Of a stretch of DNA of 7,084 bases, positions 1 through 6,421 are shown in pieces. The stretch spans positions 1-7,084 of the forward strand of contig DASCNA010000125.1 in the NCBI GenBank assembly GCA_036011305.1. The letters run 5' to 3'. Both the position numbers and the translations under genes were made by a program. Source of the DNA: DASCNA01 sp036011305. Its GTDB lineage: Bacteria > Verrucomicrobiota > Lentisphaeria > Victivallales > GWF2-38-69. The first letter of the stretch is position 1; each line of letters starts with the position of its first letter. The notes under the pieces are model-generated. The model saw only the letters and a list, made by a program, of their open reading frames with translations, did no database searches and was not told where the DNA came from.

Positions 1-108
1 GATAATTTGCATAAACTGATACTATTAATTTAGCATAATTTGAGTTTTATTGATTTTATGATAATTTGATTAAAACTGAAATATTAATAGACATGTGGGA
101 GATAGAAA
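1..108 (+). promoter_or_regulatory. AT-rich leader upstream of the mutarotase gene, with three ATAATTTG repeats
   Basis: This stretch is strongly AT-rich and holds no convincing gene. The octamer ATAATTTG occurs three times on the + strand, at 2-9, 35-42 and 61-68. The outer two copies belong to a longer imperfect direct repeat (2-29 and 61-88, both ending in TATTAAT, with a shifted CTGA inside). It probably contains the promoter and perhaps operator sites of the gene at 109, but I could not pick out a -35/-10 pair with acceptable spacing. The role is inference from position; in DNA this AT-rich, repeats of this length may also be chance. Confidence 0.35.
97..102 (+). promoter_or_regulatory. 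Ribosome binding site of the mutarotase gene
   Basis: GGGAGA lies six bases before the ATG at 109 and fixes that start. The sequence from here to the start codon (GGGAGATAGAAA) nearly repeats the one before the FucI-like gene on the other strand (GGAGATAGAAAA). Confidence 0.75.
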
Positions 109-546
109 ATGTTAAAAGGAATTTCACCGTTAATCAGTCCGGAACTGCTTAAAGTTTTAGCAGAAATGGGTCACGGAGATGAACTGATACTTGCAGATGC
201 ACATTTTCCGGGAAATACATTTAATGATAAAGTCATTCGTGCTGATGGGCTTAATGTTTCTAAACTGCTTGAGGGTATAATGCCACTGTTTGAACTAGAC
301 AGCTATGACGATCCAATAATAATGATGGCACCTGTAGAAGGTGACGAGCTTGATACATCTGTAGAAAAAAATTATATGGAAGCCATAAGAAAAAGCACTC
401 CATCGGCACCTGACGTTAAAAGAATAGGCCGTTTCGAATTTTATGAGCGTGCACAGAACGCTTTTGCTGTAGTAATGACAGGAGAACTTGCTAAATATGG
501 CAATATCCTTATAAAAAAAGGTGTAATACCAGTTTGCCCAGGATAA
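109..546 (+). CDS. fucU: L-fucose mutarotase (RbsD/FucU family)
   Basis: The 145-aa product is a full-length RbsD/FucU-family protein, close to E. coli FucU (140 aa, compared from memory) from its N-terminal ISPLISPELLKVLAEMGHGD segment to the C-terminal KYGNIL-KKG segment. The family interconverts alpha and beta anomers of free sugars in the cytosol, which FucU does for L-fucose to feed its isomerase. Family active-site positions are present: His22 in the MGHGD motif, Asp30, Arg108 and Tyr130 (E. coli His22, Asp30, Arg107, Tyr129). The ATG follows a GGGAGA ribosome site. No other gene on this strand is in view, so it may end a fucose operon to the left. It could alternatively serve the convergent locus, whose isomerase is FucI-like: the SQase there is a retaining enzyme releasing one anomer. 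The family is near certain; the exact substrate (fucose or another sugar) is inferred from similarity. Confidence 0.92.
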   Translation: MLKGISPLISPELLKVLAEMGHGDELILADAHFPGNTFNDKVIRADGLNVSKLLEGIMPLFELDSYDDPIIMMAPVEGDELDTSVEKNYMEAIRKSTPSAPDVKRIGRFEFYERAQNAFAVVMTGELAKYGNILIKKGVIPVCPG

Positions 547-558
547 TACATAAATTCC

Positions 559-595
559 CACTACATAAAGGTCTCTAAAATACCTTTATATAGTG
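559..595. terminator. Hairpin between convergent genes, possible bidirectional terminator
   Basis: The arms 559-572 (CACTACATAAAGGT) and 582-595 (ACCTTTATATAGTG) form a 14-bp stem with one mismatch and a 9-base loop, sitting between the stops of two convergent genes (546 and 639). Position suggests transcription termination for both strands. There is no T-tract directly after the stem on either strand, so it is not a textbook intrinsic terminator; it might act as a weak terminator or as a 3'-end stabiliser. Confidence 0.5.
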
Positions 596-638
596 AAAAT
601 TGAAATCATAACACAAGAAAAATTAGATTTATAAATAT

Positions 639-2648
639 CTATATTTTTGAAATTTTCTCAAATAAAGTACTATATTCAGAATCTTTTTTGTAGAACACAG
701 GCGGTTTTCCAATTGGGGCATCAATTGTAATCCAGCCGCCTTTATACACCTTTCCTGTCCACATATTAATCCAATTATCTTTAGGCAGATAAAGTTTCCA
801 TTCTGTAACTTCTTTTAAATAAACAGGTGCTACAATAATATCACGACCAAACATATATTGATATTTTATGTCATATGTTTCAGCATCATTTTCATAGTGC
901 ATGAAAAGAGGACGCTGAACCGGCAATCCTTTTTCAGAAGCCTGTTTAACACAATATTTGATATAAGGTTTTAATGTTGTAAAAACATTTGTCATTCTAA
1001 TCAAATGTTCAAGAGTTTCATTATCTGTGTCAAATTGATGATTATCCTTTGGTCTATTACCTTCATGTGTTCTCATATAAGGTGTAAAAGCAGCCATGTC
1101 AGCCCAGCGCATAAATAACTCCTTAGAACGTTTAAGTCCATGCAGTGTTGTATAACCGCCAATATCGCTGTGATGAAAACAGTTGCCCATAATACCTGAA
1201 GAGAGAGCTGCTACAATAACGGAAGCCAGCCCATCATCTATACACCAGTCAACGCATTGATCCCCTGCCCATAGTTGTGTGCAGTATTTCTGACTGCCTG
1301 TAAAACCTGCGCGCATGAAGTATGAAATTTCTCCAATTTTCCCAGCATCTCTGACAGCTTCAAAATTAGCTTTAGCCCAAAGAGCGGGCCATTGATTATG
1401 CATAATTTCTCCGCTTTTACCATTGGAAAGCACACAGTCTGTCGGCAGGTACTCGCCAAAATCAGCCATCCACCCGTCTAAACCAAAATCAATCAGGTTT
1501 TTTGTTATAACTTCTTTCTTATACCACTCAACAGCATCCGGCATTGTCAGATCAAGAATACCACAGTTAAATTCGCCAAAATCAACAATATAATCTTCTC
1601 CATCTTTAGTCTTAGCTAAAAAACCAAGTTTTTTAGCATCGTTGAAAATAGATTCATTCTCTAGCATAAATGGTGTAATGTATCCCAAAAAACGAATACC
1701 TTTTTCTTTTAAATTCCATATTTTCTTATCCAGATTTGGATACCGTTTGGAATCCCACTTCCAGTTCCAGTAAAGTCGCTGCCCAAATGACGTCATATTG
1801 ATACCTTCCCAGTCCTGACACCATAGACCTGCAACGTTCAAACCTTTATCAATAGCATTCTGCATTTTTCTAACAACTTTATCAGTGCCACCCTGAATAC
1901 CGAGAACTACACCATTATATACCCATTCAGGAAGTTCAGGCTGTCTACCGAAAAAATCTGCAATTTTCCCGGCCATATCAATAAATGATTCAGCTGTTTC
2001 AAATGTTATAGATTCAGGGATAGTCCAGCATTGCAATTCATGAAATTTATCATTTCTGAAATCAAAATCAGTATATGATGTGCAATCCAGATGGCAAAAA
2101 TATTTTTTTGAAGAAACATAAGTCGGCTGTGGGTAATTTGTTGTATAATAATCACCGCCTGCTTTGTCAGCTACATCTGCCTGCCAGGTTGTATATGTCT
2201 CTTTGTTTCTGCCCACTCCCGGTTCAGAAGTCCACAAAGGAAAGTTTTTACCTCTCAGATTAAAATATGAAAACTGTTCTCCACAGCCATATACTTTTTC
2301 ATCAATATCAGCATTTATTCTTACCCAAATTCTATTAATTGACTTGTCTGCAGATTTAAACTCTATTTTTAGTCTGCCTGAGTTATCCTGATAAGCTTTA
2401 AGGTATAATACCTCTTCTCCTTCTCTATAAAAGTTTATAAAACAAACACCTTCAAACTCACTTATGGAAAATTCTATTAATCCAACTCTTTCCTGCAGGT
2501 AATCCTGAATCTTGAAATTTCCACGATACATATCATAAGTAGCTTTTCCATCACCTATGAATATAAATGGTTTATCAATACTATGTGAAATTAAAGTTCT
2601 ATTATTCAAGTTAAGCTTAAATTCAATATCATTTTGAATTAATTCCAT
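639..2648 (-). CDS. yihQ: Sulfoquinovosidase (GH31, YihQ type)
   Basis: A 669-aa GH31 alpha-glycosidase, close to the 678 aa of E. coli YihQ. It lacks a signal peptide, so it should act in the cytosol. YihQ-type enzymes hydrolyse alpha-sulfoquinovosides such as SQ-glycerol, from plant sulfolipid, to free sulfoquinovose with retention. An N-terminal beta domain (to about residue 235) precedes the catalytic barrel (about 240-565) and a C-terminal beta domain. The nucleophile is Asp396 in WMADFGEYLPTD and the acid/base is Asp463 in WAGDQ, spaced as Asp405/Asp472 in YihQ. The sulfonate-recognition set known as QQRWY is complete: Gln252, Gln278, Arg291, Trp294 and Tyr499. Other GH31 enzymes (alpha-glucosidase, alpha-xylosidase) lack this set, so they are unlikely. 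The ATG is preceded by GGAGA at nine bases. The gene lies 42 bp after the transporter gene, almost certainly in one transcript. In Firmicutes SQ clusters the equivalent gene is also called sftG. Confidence 0.94.
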   Translation of the reverse strand: MELIQNDIEFKLNLNNRTLISHSIDKPFIFIGDGKATYDMYRGNFKIQDYLQERVGLIEFSISEFEGVCFINFYREGEEVLYLKAYQDNSGRLKIEFKSADKSINRIWVRINADIDEKVYGCGEQFSYFNLRGKNFPLWTSEPGVGRNKETYTTWQADVADKAGGDYYTTNYPQPTYVSSKKYFCHLDCTSYTDFDFRNDKFHELQCWTIPESITFETAESFIDMAGKIADFFGRQPELPEWVYNGVVLGIQGGTDKVVRKMQNAIDKGLNVAGLWCQDWEGINMTSFGQRLYWNWKWDSKRYPNLDKKIWNLKEKGIRFLGYITPFMLENESIFNDAKKLGFLAKTKDGEDYIVDFGEFNCGILDLTMPDAVEWYKKEVITKNLIDFGLDGWMADFGEYLPTDCVLSNGKSGEIMHNQWPALWAKANFEAVRDAGKIGEISYFMRAGFTGSQKYCTQLWAGDQCVDWCIDDGLASVIVAALSSGIMGNCFHHSDIGGYTTLHGLKRSKELFMRWADMAAFTPYMRTHEGNRPKDNHQFDTDNETLEHLIRMTNVFTTLKPYIKYCVKQASEKGLPVQRPLFMHYENDAETYDIKYQYMFGRDIIVAPVYLKEVTEWKLYLPKDNWINMWTGKVYKGGWITIDAPIGKPPVFYKKDSEYSTLFEKISKI

Positions 2649-2657
2649 GTTATTTTA

Positions 2658-2662
2658 TCTCC
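2658..2662 (-). promoter_or_regulatory. Ribosome binding site of the SQase gene
   Basis: On the - strand GGAGA lies nine bases before the ATG at 2648 and supports that start. The 42-bp gap to the transporter stop is otherwise AT-rich, with no terminator visible. Confidence 0.65.
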
Positions 2663-2690
2663 ATAAAAATTATTAATATTTAATGAATAT

Positions 2691-4184
2691 CTATGCTTTT
2701 TTAAATTTTTTGATAAGATAATTCTGCTCATCAAAAAGTTTTTCATATTTAAAACCTGTCAATATTTCACATACTTTCTTTACATCATGAGTAACGTCTT
2801 CTTTTCTTCCTCCATTTTTAAGTCGTTCTATTTCTTTCCTTAAAATTGCATGTGTTTTTGGTGTTACCTTGTATTTATAAGAAAATATAATAGCAATAAT
2901 AATAACAATAATCGGAACTACTATTAATAAGATCTTGAATCCCATATCTGTGTGAAATGCCTGTATATTTAAATTAGGATTGTATCCAATCAAGTCTATG
3001 CAAACTCCTAGAAGAGGCAATACAACAACACCCTGAGTAAATTTCCTCGCAAATGTCATAAAGCCCGCATAAGTACCTGCCCTGTCTTTTGAAGTTATTA
3101 ATTCATCAACATCCACGACTTCAGGCAAAATAGCAAAAGGCATAACATTTCCTGCAGAAAATCCAATACCTATAAAAGCAAAGAAAAATATAATTGTATA
3201 TACATTAGCATTTTCGGGGGTAAGTAAACTTAATGAAAGAAATGCAATAATTGAAATAAAAAGACCAACTTGAAATGACCTTGCCTTACCTTTTTTATTT
3301 GCTAAATATATATAAATTGCAACAACACATACTTCTGACCCAAATAGCGCAGCCGTTGCTACAGGCTTTAATGTCGGTGTTCTGAGATAATTATTTAAAT
3401 AGAAAAATAAAATAGAATTAATAGCATCCAGTGAAATGAATGCAAAGATATACATTCCTAAATGCATTCTGAAAGATTTATTCTTAAGAGTGCTTACAAA
3501 GTTATATATAACTTCTCTGAAACTGAATTTGGTGTTATCAACCTGTTCCAGATCTTCTCGTTCAAAAGTGCCTAAAAATATAAATATCCATATTACGGCA
3601 TAAAACACTGCAAAACAAAGTGCCATATAAAAATATCCATCTACAGGTTTTATATAACTACCTACAATTATAGGCGCTAAAACACCTGAAATGAGTGACG
3701 ATATTTGCGAAAACCCCATTCTGAACCCAGAAAGCCTGGACCTCACTTTATAATCAATAGACATATCTGCATTTAATGCTGAATATGGAGTCATCATCAT
3801 TGTATAGACTGTATTAAAAAACATATAGCTAATAAGATAATAAAAGAACAAAATATATTCATTTGTTCCTTTACCAAAGGGCATTAACCACATAGGAAGC
3901 AGTGACAGCCCGACAGGAATGATCCCTAATAGAAAAAACACCCTTCTTCTGCCGTATTTTGATTTTGTTTTATCTGAAATATATCCCATTAAAGGGTCAG
4001 TTACTGCGTCCCATACTCTCCCAAGCCCAAAAACTAAACCAGCCAAAGTACCAGATAATCCCACACTCTTAGTAAGAAAAATCATAAGATAAAGGCCGAT
4101 CAGTGTAAAAGCTCCACCACCATATAAATCCCCCATTCCGTAAGCAAATAAGTTTCTTAGTTTAACTTGCTTTTCTTCGATCAT
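2691..4184 (-). CDS. GPH-family (MFS) sugar:cation symporter, probable sulfoquinovose/SQ-glycoside importer
   Basis: A 497-aa integral membrane protein of the glycoside-pentoside-hexuronide:cation symporter family (TC 2.A.2), with hydrophobic segments spread over residues 25-435 as expected for 12 helices. The family signature is clear at residues 58-71, WDAVTDPLMGYISD, followed by the basic loop KYGRRR at 77-82. The second half carries DVDELITSKDRAGTYAG at 358-374, typical of this family. The C-terminus is a charged cytosolic tail of about 55 residues (from TPKTH at 441) that recurs in the transporter at the right edge. It lies 42 bp before the SQase gene; E. coli SQ transporters YihO and YihP belong to this same family, so uptake of SQ or SQ-glycerol is the best inference. 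Substrate and coupling ion cannot be read from sequence. The ATG has GGGAGA eight bases upstream. It follows an intrinsic terminator, so its expression may differ from that of the genes before it. Confidence 0.85.
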   Translation of the reverse strand: MIEEKQVKLRNLFAYGMGDLYGGGAFTLIGLYLMIFLTKSVGLSGTLAGLVFGLGRVWDAVTDPLMGYISDKTKSKYGRRRVFFLLGIIPVGLSLLPMWLMPFGKGTNEYILFFYYLISYMFFNTVYTMMMTPYSALNADMSIDYKVRSRLSGFRMGFSQISSLISGVLAPIIVGSYIKPVDGYFYMALCFAVFYAVIWIFIFLGTFEREDLEQVDNTKFSFREVIYNFVSTLKNKSFRMHLGMYIFAFISLDAINSILFFYLNNYLRTPTLKPVATAALFGSEVCVVAIYIYLANKKGKARSFQVGLFISIIAFLSLSLLTPENANVYTIIFFFAFIGIGFSAGNVMPFAILPEVVDVDELITSKDRAGTYAGFMTFARKFTQGVVVLPLLGVCIDLIGYNPNLNIQAFHTDMGFKILLIVVPIIVIIIAIIFSYKYKVTPKTHAILRKEIERLKNGGRKEDVTHDVKKVCEILTGFKYEKLFDEQNYLIKKFKKA

Positions 4185-4192
4185 ATGGTTGT

Positions 4193-4198
4193 TCTCCC
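4193..4198 (-). promoter_or_regulatory. Ribosome binding site of the GPH transporter gene
   Basis: GGGAGA on the - strand, eight bases before the ATG at 4184, supports that start codon. Between this site and the terminator at 4231 the sequence is nearly pure A/T. A promoter could be there, but no convincing -35 box was found. Confidence 0.65.
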
Positions 4199-4230
4199 AA
4201 CTACTTATATTTTTAAAATGAATAATATAT

Positions 4231-4255
4231 AAAAAGCTCCGTAAATTAACGGAGC
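4231..4255 (-). terminator. Intrinsic (Rho-independent) terminator after the DUF4867-like gene
   Basis: Read on the - strand: stem GCTCCGT, a 6-base loop, ACGGAGC, then TTTTT followed by more A/T. The 7-bp perfect GC-rich stem plus immediate T-run is a textbook intrinsic terminator. It begins six bases after the stop codon at 4262. It should end, or partly attenuate, transcripts from the isomerase and DUF4867 genes before the transporter and SQase genes. Confidence 0.88.
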
Positions 4256-4261
4256 CTAATA

Positions 4262-4930
4262 TTAGATTTTAAGTTTGATATTATTTCCTTTTATTCCCAC
4301 ATATGCACCGTTGTTGACAAGCCGTTCTGCTTCAGGATGCGCTATTAGCCATTTGTTTTTCATAAATAGAAGTTCGTCTTCGCTGTCAATAATTTCTCTT
4401 TTATTTACCAGAGGTGAGTTTGTGCCTTTAGTCAGAATAACCAGGCACTTAAATCCGTAATTTTCTGTTTTACATGGGGCAAAGTGCAAGGTAGTCTGGT
4501 ACAATTCCAATGCAGTACCCTCGGGAATAAAAAATATTTCCGTATTATTAGAATCAAAGCTGTTTTTATTAATGGCCTGTCTCTGACCTAAAATTAAAAT
4601 AAAATCAGTAACAGCATAATTAATTTCACTGCATTTATGATATTCCAATCCGTTTAGACTTGTATTCTGTCCATTGCAATAGCCTACCTGAATAGGCATA
4701 TCGCCATAAAAGTTTTTAGATAATTTATCTGCAACTTCACAGCTTTCCATTTCGGTAATGCATGCCTCATATACATTACCGGCTTCAGGCATTTTGCTTT
4801 TATTGTTCATAAAGTCCAATACCTGCTCAAACTCATATCCTTCTATAACTCTTCCATATTTATTAAAAGATTTGTCATCAATGGATTTTATATTTAAAGC
4901 AGGGTTCAATTCTCTAAGTTTTTCCAGCAT
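4262..4930 (-). CDS. DUF4867-like, cupin-like protein of unknown function
   Basis: A 222-aa soluble protein without signal peptide or membrane segment. I recognise it as resembling the DUF4867 family, whose function I do not know. It carries what look like two cupin motifs. The first is Glu96-x-His98-x3-Glu102 (LEYHKCSE), with a glycine at 115. The second is FIPEGTALELYQTTLHFAPC at 134-153, with a PxG turn and His149. Glu96, His98, Glu102 and His149 would form a typical cupin metal site, like that of cupin sugar isomerases (D-lyxose isomerase, archaeal phosphoglucose isomerase). In a sulfoquinovose locus this suggests an isomerase, epimerase or sugar-binding role, but that is inference. I chose ATG 4930 over GTG 4942, because GAGGGG lies just before the ATG and nothing like a ribosome site precedes the GTG. 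A strong terminator follows directly. The reading frame as a real gene is very secure; the function is open. Confidence 0.85.
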   Translation of the reverse strand: MLEKLRELNPALNIKSIDDKSFNKYGRVIEGYEFEQVLDFMNNKSKMPEAGNVYEACITEMESCEVADKLSKNFYGDMPIQVGYCNGQNTSLNGLEYHKCSEINYAVTDFILILGQRQAINKNSFDSNNTEIFFIPEGTALELYQTTLHFAPCKTENYGFKCLVILTKGTNSPLVNKREIIDSEDELLFMKNKWLIAHPEAERLVNNGAYVGIKGNNIKLKI

Positions 4931-4934
4931 TTTA

Positions 4935-4940
4935 CCCCTC
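4935..4940 (-). promoter_or_regulatory. Ribosome binding site that decides the DUF4867-like start
   Basis: GAGGGG on the - strand lies four bases before ATG 4930 (six from the GAGG core). It overlaps the alternative GTG at 4942-4940, which would add four residues (MRGK) but has only AT-rich sequence before it. This favours the ATG. Confidence 0.65.
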
Positions 4941-4964
4941 ACATTAAAAATTAACTTTTGGTTA

Positions 4965-5088
4965 GACTTAAACTGGTAGGGACGGCTTTCCGCAACCGTC
5001 CGTCATCACAGATATTTGATTAATTATAAATACTTAGCAATATCTTCGATTTTCGGCTCTTTAAGGATAAAGAGCCCTACCTTTAGTC
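4965..5088. repeat. Nested palindromic intergenic element (MITE-like or structured RNA)
   Basis: About 124 bp between two - strand genes. The ends form an inverted repeat, GGTAGGG (4975-4981) and CCCTACC (5075-5081), continued outward with small gaps by AAA and GACT. Inside lie hairpin A, GGACGG/CCGTCC (4980-4985 with 4996-5001); a weaker pair, AGATATT/AATATCT (5010-5016 with 5039-5045); and hairpin B, GGCTCTTTA/TAAAGAGCC (5055-5063 with 5068-5076, loop AGGA). If the outer stem is taken as GGTAG/CTACC, hairpins A and B abut it with no unpaired base, giving a stacked junction. The hairpins are GC-rich in an AT-rich gap. Terminal TAGGG/CCCTA repeats with subterminal palindromes recall small non-autonomous dispersed elements. 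No T-run follows any stem, so it is not an ordinary terminator. Confidence 0.6.
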
Positions 5089-5104
5089 AAAATAAAACTA
5101 TTTA

Positions 5105-6421
5105 TTATTTAATTACTTCCCAGTTATTAATCTTGGCTAATATTTCAAAAGGTTTAATATATTTACCGTAAACAAGAGAAGCATGATGTGCGACACCAGT
5201 GTAAACTACTTTTTCAAGAATGTTCTTAACCGGTTCATTGAATATTGCTTTTGCATATGTACCGCGAAGATCTTTTTCCATAGGTATTACCTTAGCTTCC
5301 TGCAGAAACAGTCTCACATCAGTACCTGCAGAATCCATCCTGAATATAGATATATCACCTGACTTAAGCACAAAGTCTGCAGTCACGCCTTTTCCACCTG
5401 CGAAATAAGTATCAAGAGACCTAACGCATTTTTTATCCCAGAGATTACATGGTGCAACTCCACAATGCCAAAGTAGAGCATAGTCATCTTCAAAATTAAC
5501 CTGAGAAAAATCGAACAGATAAGGAGTTTCTCCTCCTATAGCTTTATGTGAAAGCATTGATATAGCTCCTTCAAAATCTCCTTCACATGCCATGATATGA
5601 CCTTCTGACTGAAGAATTGATAAAGCTGCACATGGTGAAATCCCAAAATCTCTAGCAGATTCAGGCCAGCATCTTACTGCTATTGCATCAAGTTTATTAT
5701 CTGTAAGAAATTTCTTATATTTTGCTGTAAGCAATGCAACTTTTTCGGCCTGTTCATCACTGATCCCTGAACAGTCAAATGTTTCTTTAACCTTGCTTCT
5801 ATAAGTTTTCAGCAATTCTTTATCAACATCATTGTTTAACACATCTGAGATTTCATAGTGATCGATCAGAATACCAAGTTCTTTATATGCATTAAGATCA
5901 TATACACTTAAATTAAAGAAACCATGTGCTCTATATCCTAAAATGCCGACATGTGCATTCTGTAGACATGACTTAATTCTAACAGCATCAACCCATTCCT
6001 CATCGATATCTTCACCAATAGTGACATGATAATTTCTAATACCTGATTTGTATAAATTTGAAGCATTTAAATTTACGCCGCATACAGAATTCAATCTGAT
6101 TTTTCCACCATTATATGGAAGTTCATTCAATCCCCATAACAGAATAGGCTTATTAAGTATTTTATTGATTTCAAGAACAAGATGTCCGAGATGAAATGTA
6201 CCGCTGATACAGACAAACCCATCAATGTTGTGTTTAAGAAGTTCAACTGCAGCTTTTTTTGCATCTTCTACTTCTATAACTAATTCTTCAGCAAATGCCC
6301 ATTCAATATCATCTCTTTTTAAAAGCTCTATCTGCATATTCGTGTATATTTCTTCAGCAGCTTTATAATCAAATGTTGTTCTGCCCAGACATACCACTCC
6401 TAATTTTACTTTGTGTTTCAT
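5105..6421 (-). CDS. L-fucose/L-arabinose isomerase-like protein, candidate sulfoquinovose isomerase
   Basis: A 438-aa cytosolic protein of the FucI/AraA-like ketol isomerase superfamily, shorter than true FucI (about 590 aa). The N-terminal half has the expected alpha/beta layout (DGFVCISGTFHLGH at 67-80, then KPILLWG at 91-97). Probable metal ligands are in the C-terminal half: Glu254 in RCWPES, Glu280 or Asp282 in ACEGDFEGA, His319 in LWHCGVAPC, and His412/His413 in VAHHASLVYG. The spacing resembles the Glu-Glu/Asp-His-His set of AraA/FucI. Such enzymes interconvert aldoses and ketoses with a divalent metal. In this SQ locus the natural role is sulfoquinovose to sulfofructose, the step done by the unrelated YihS in E. 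coli; I recall that Firmicutes clusters use a different isomerase (SftI/SqvD), but could not verify its family. The ATG follows AGGAGA at eight bases. The gene starts 23 bp after the right-edge transporter, so the two are co-transcribed. Family confident, substrate inferred. Confidence 0.85.
   Translation of the reverse strand: MKHKVKLGVVCLGRTTFDYKAAEEIYTNMQIELLKRDDIEWAFAEELVIEVEDAKKAAVELLKHNIDGFVCISGTFHLGHLVLEINKILNKPILLWGLNELPYNGGKIRLNSVCGVNLNASNLYKSGIRNYHVTIGEDIDEEWVDAVRIKSCLQNAHVGILGYRAHGFFNLSVYDLNAYKELGILIDHYEISDVLNNDVDKELLKTYRSKVKETFDCSGISDEQAEKVALLTAKYKKFLTDNKLDAIAVRCWPESARDFGISPCAALSILQSEGHIMACEGDFEGAISMLSHKAIGGETPYLFDFSQVNFEDDYALLWHCGVAPCNLWDKKCVRSLDTYFAGGKGVTADFVLKSGDISIFRMDSAGTDVRLFLQEAKVIPMEKDLRGTYAKAIFNEPVKNILEKVVYTGVAHHASLVYGKYIKPFEILAKINNWEVIK

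Noticed and set aside
295..561. 88-aa reading frame on the - strand inside the mutarotase gene
   Set aside because: It is antisense to a clearly conserved gene, has no ribosome site or recognisable motif, and has a composition typical of a shadow frame.
1238..1459. 73-aa - strand frame within the SQase gene
   Set aside because: It overlaps the conserved catalytic region of the SQase in another frame and resembles no protein I know.
2075..2391. Two overlapping + strand frames (62 and 75 aa)
   Set aside because: Both are antisense to the SQase N-terminal domain, without ribosome sites or family features.
639..2648. Alpha-xylosidase or alpha-glucosidase assignment
   Set aside because: The SQ-specific residues and the WMADFGEYLPTD context match YihQ, not those subfamilies.
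4931..4942. GTG at 4942 as the DUF4867-like start
   Set aside because: No ribosome site lies before it, while GAGGGG just downstream fits the ATG at 4930.
4275..4979. + strand frames of 61 and 73 aa opposite the DUF4867-like gene
   Set aside because: Low-complexity Ser/Leu-rich shadows of the real - strand gene.
4965..5088. tRNA gene, CRISPR repeat or known riboswitch
   Set aside because: The cloverleaf-like look lacks tRNA consensus bases (no T-loop GTTC, stem sizes wrong). There is no repeat-spacer array, and I recognise no riboswitch core.
109..6421. Whole window as an L-fucose operon
   Set aside because: Only the mutarotase fits. The isomerase-like protein is about 150 residues too short for FucI, and the SQase and GPH transporters do not belong to fucose catabolism.
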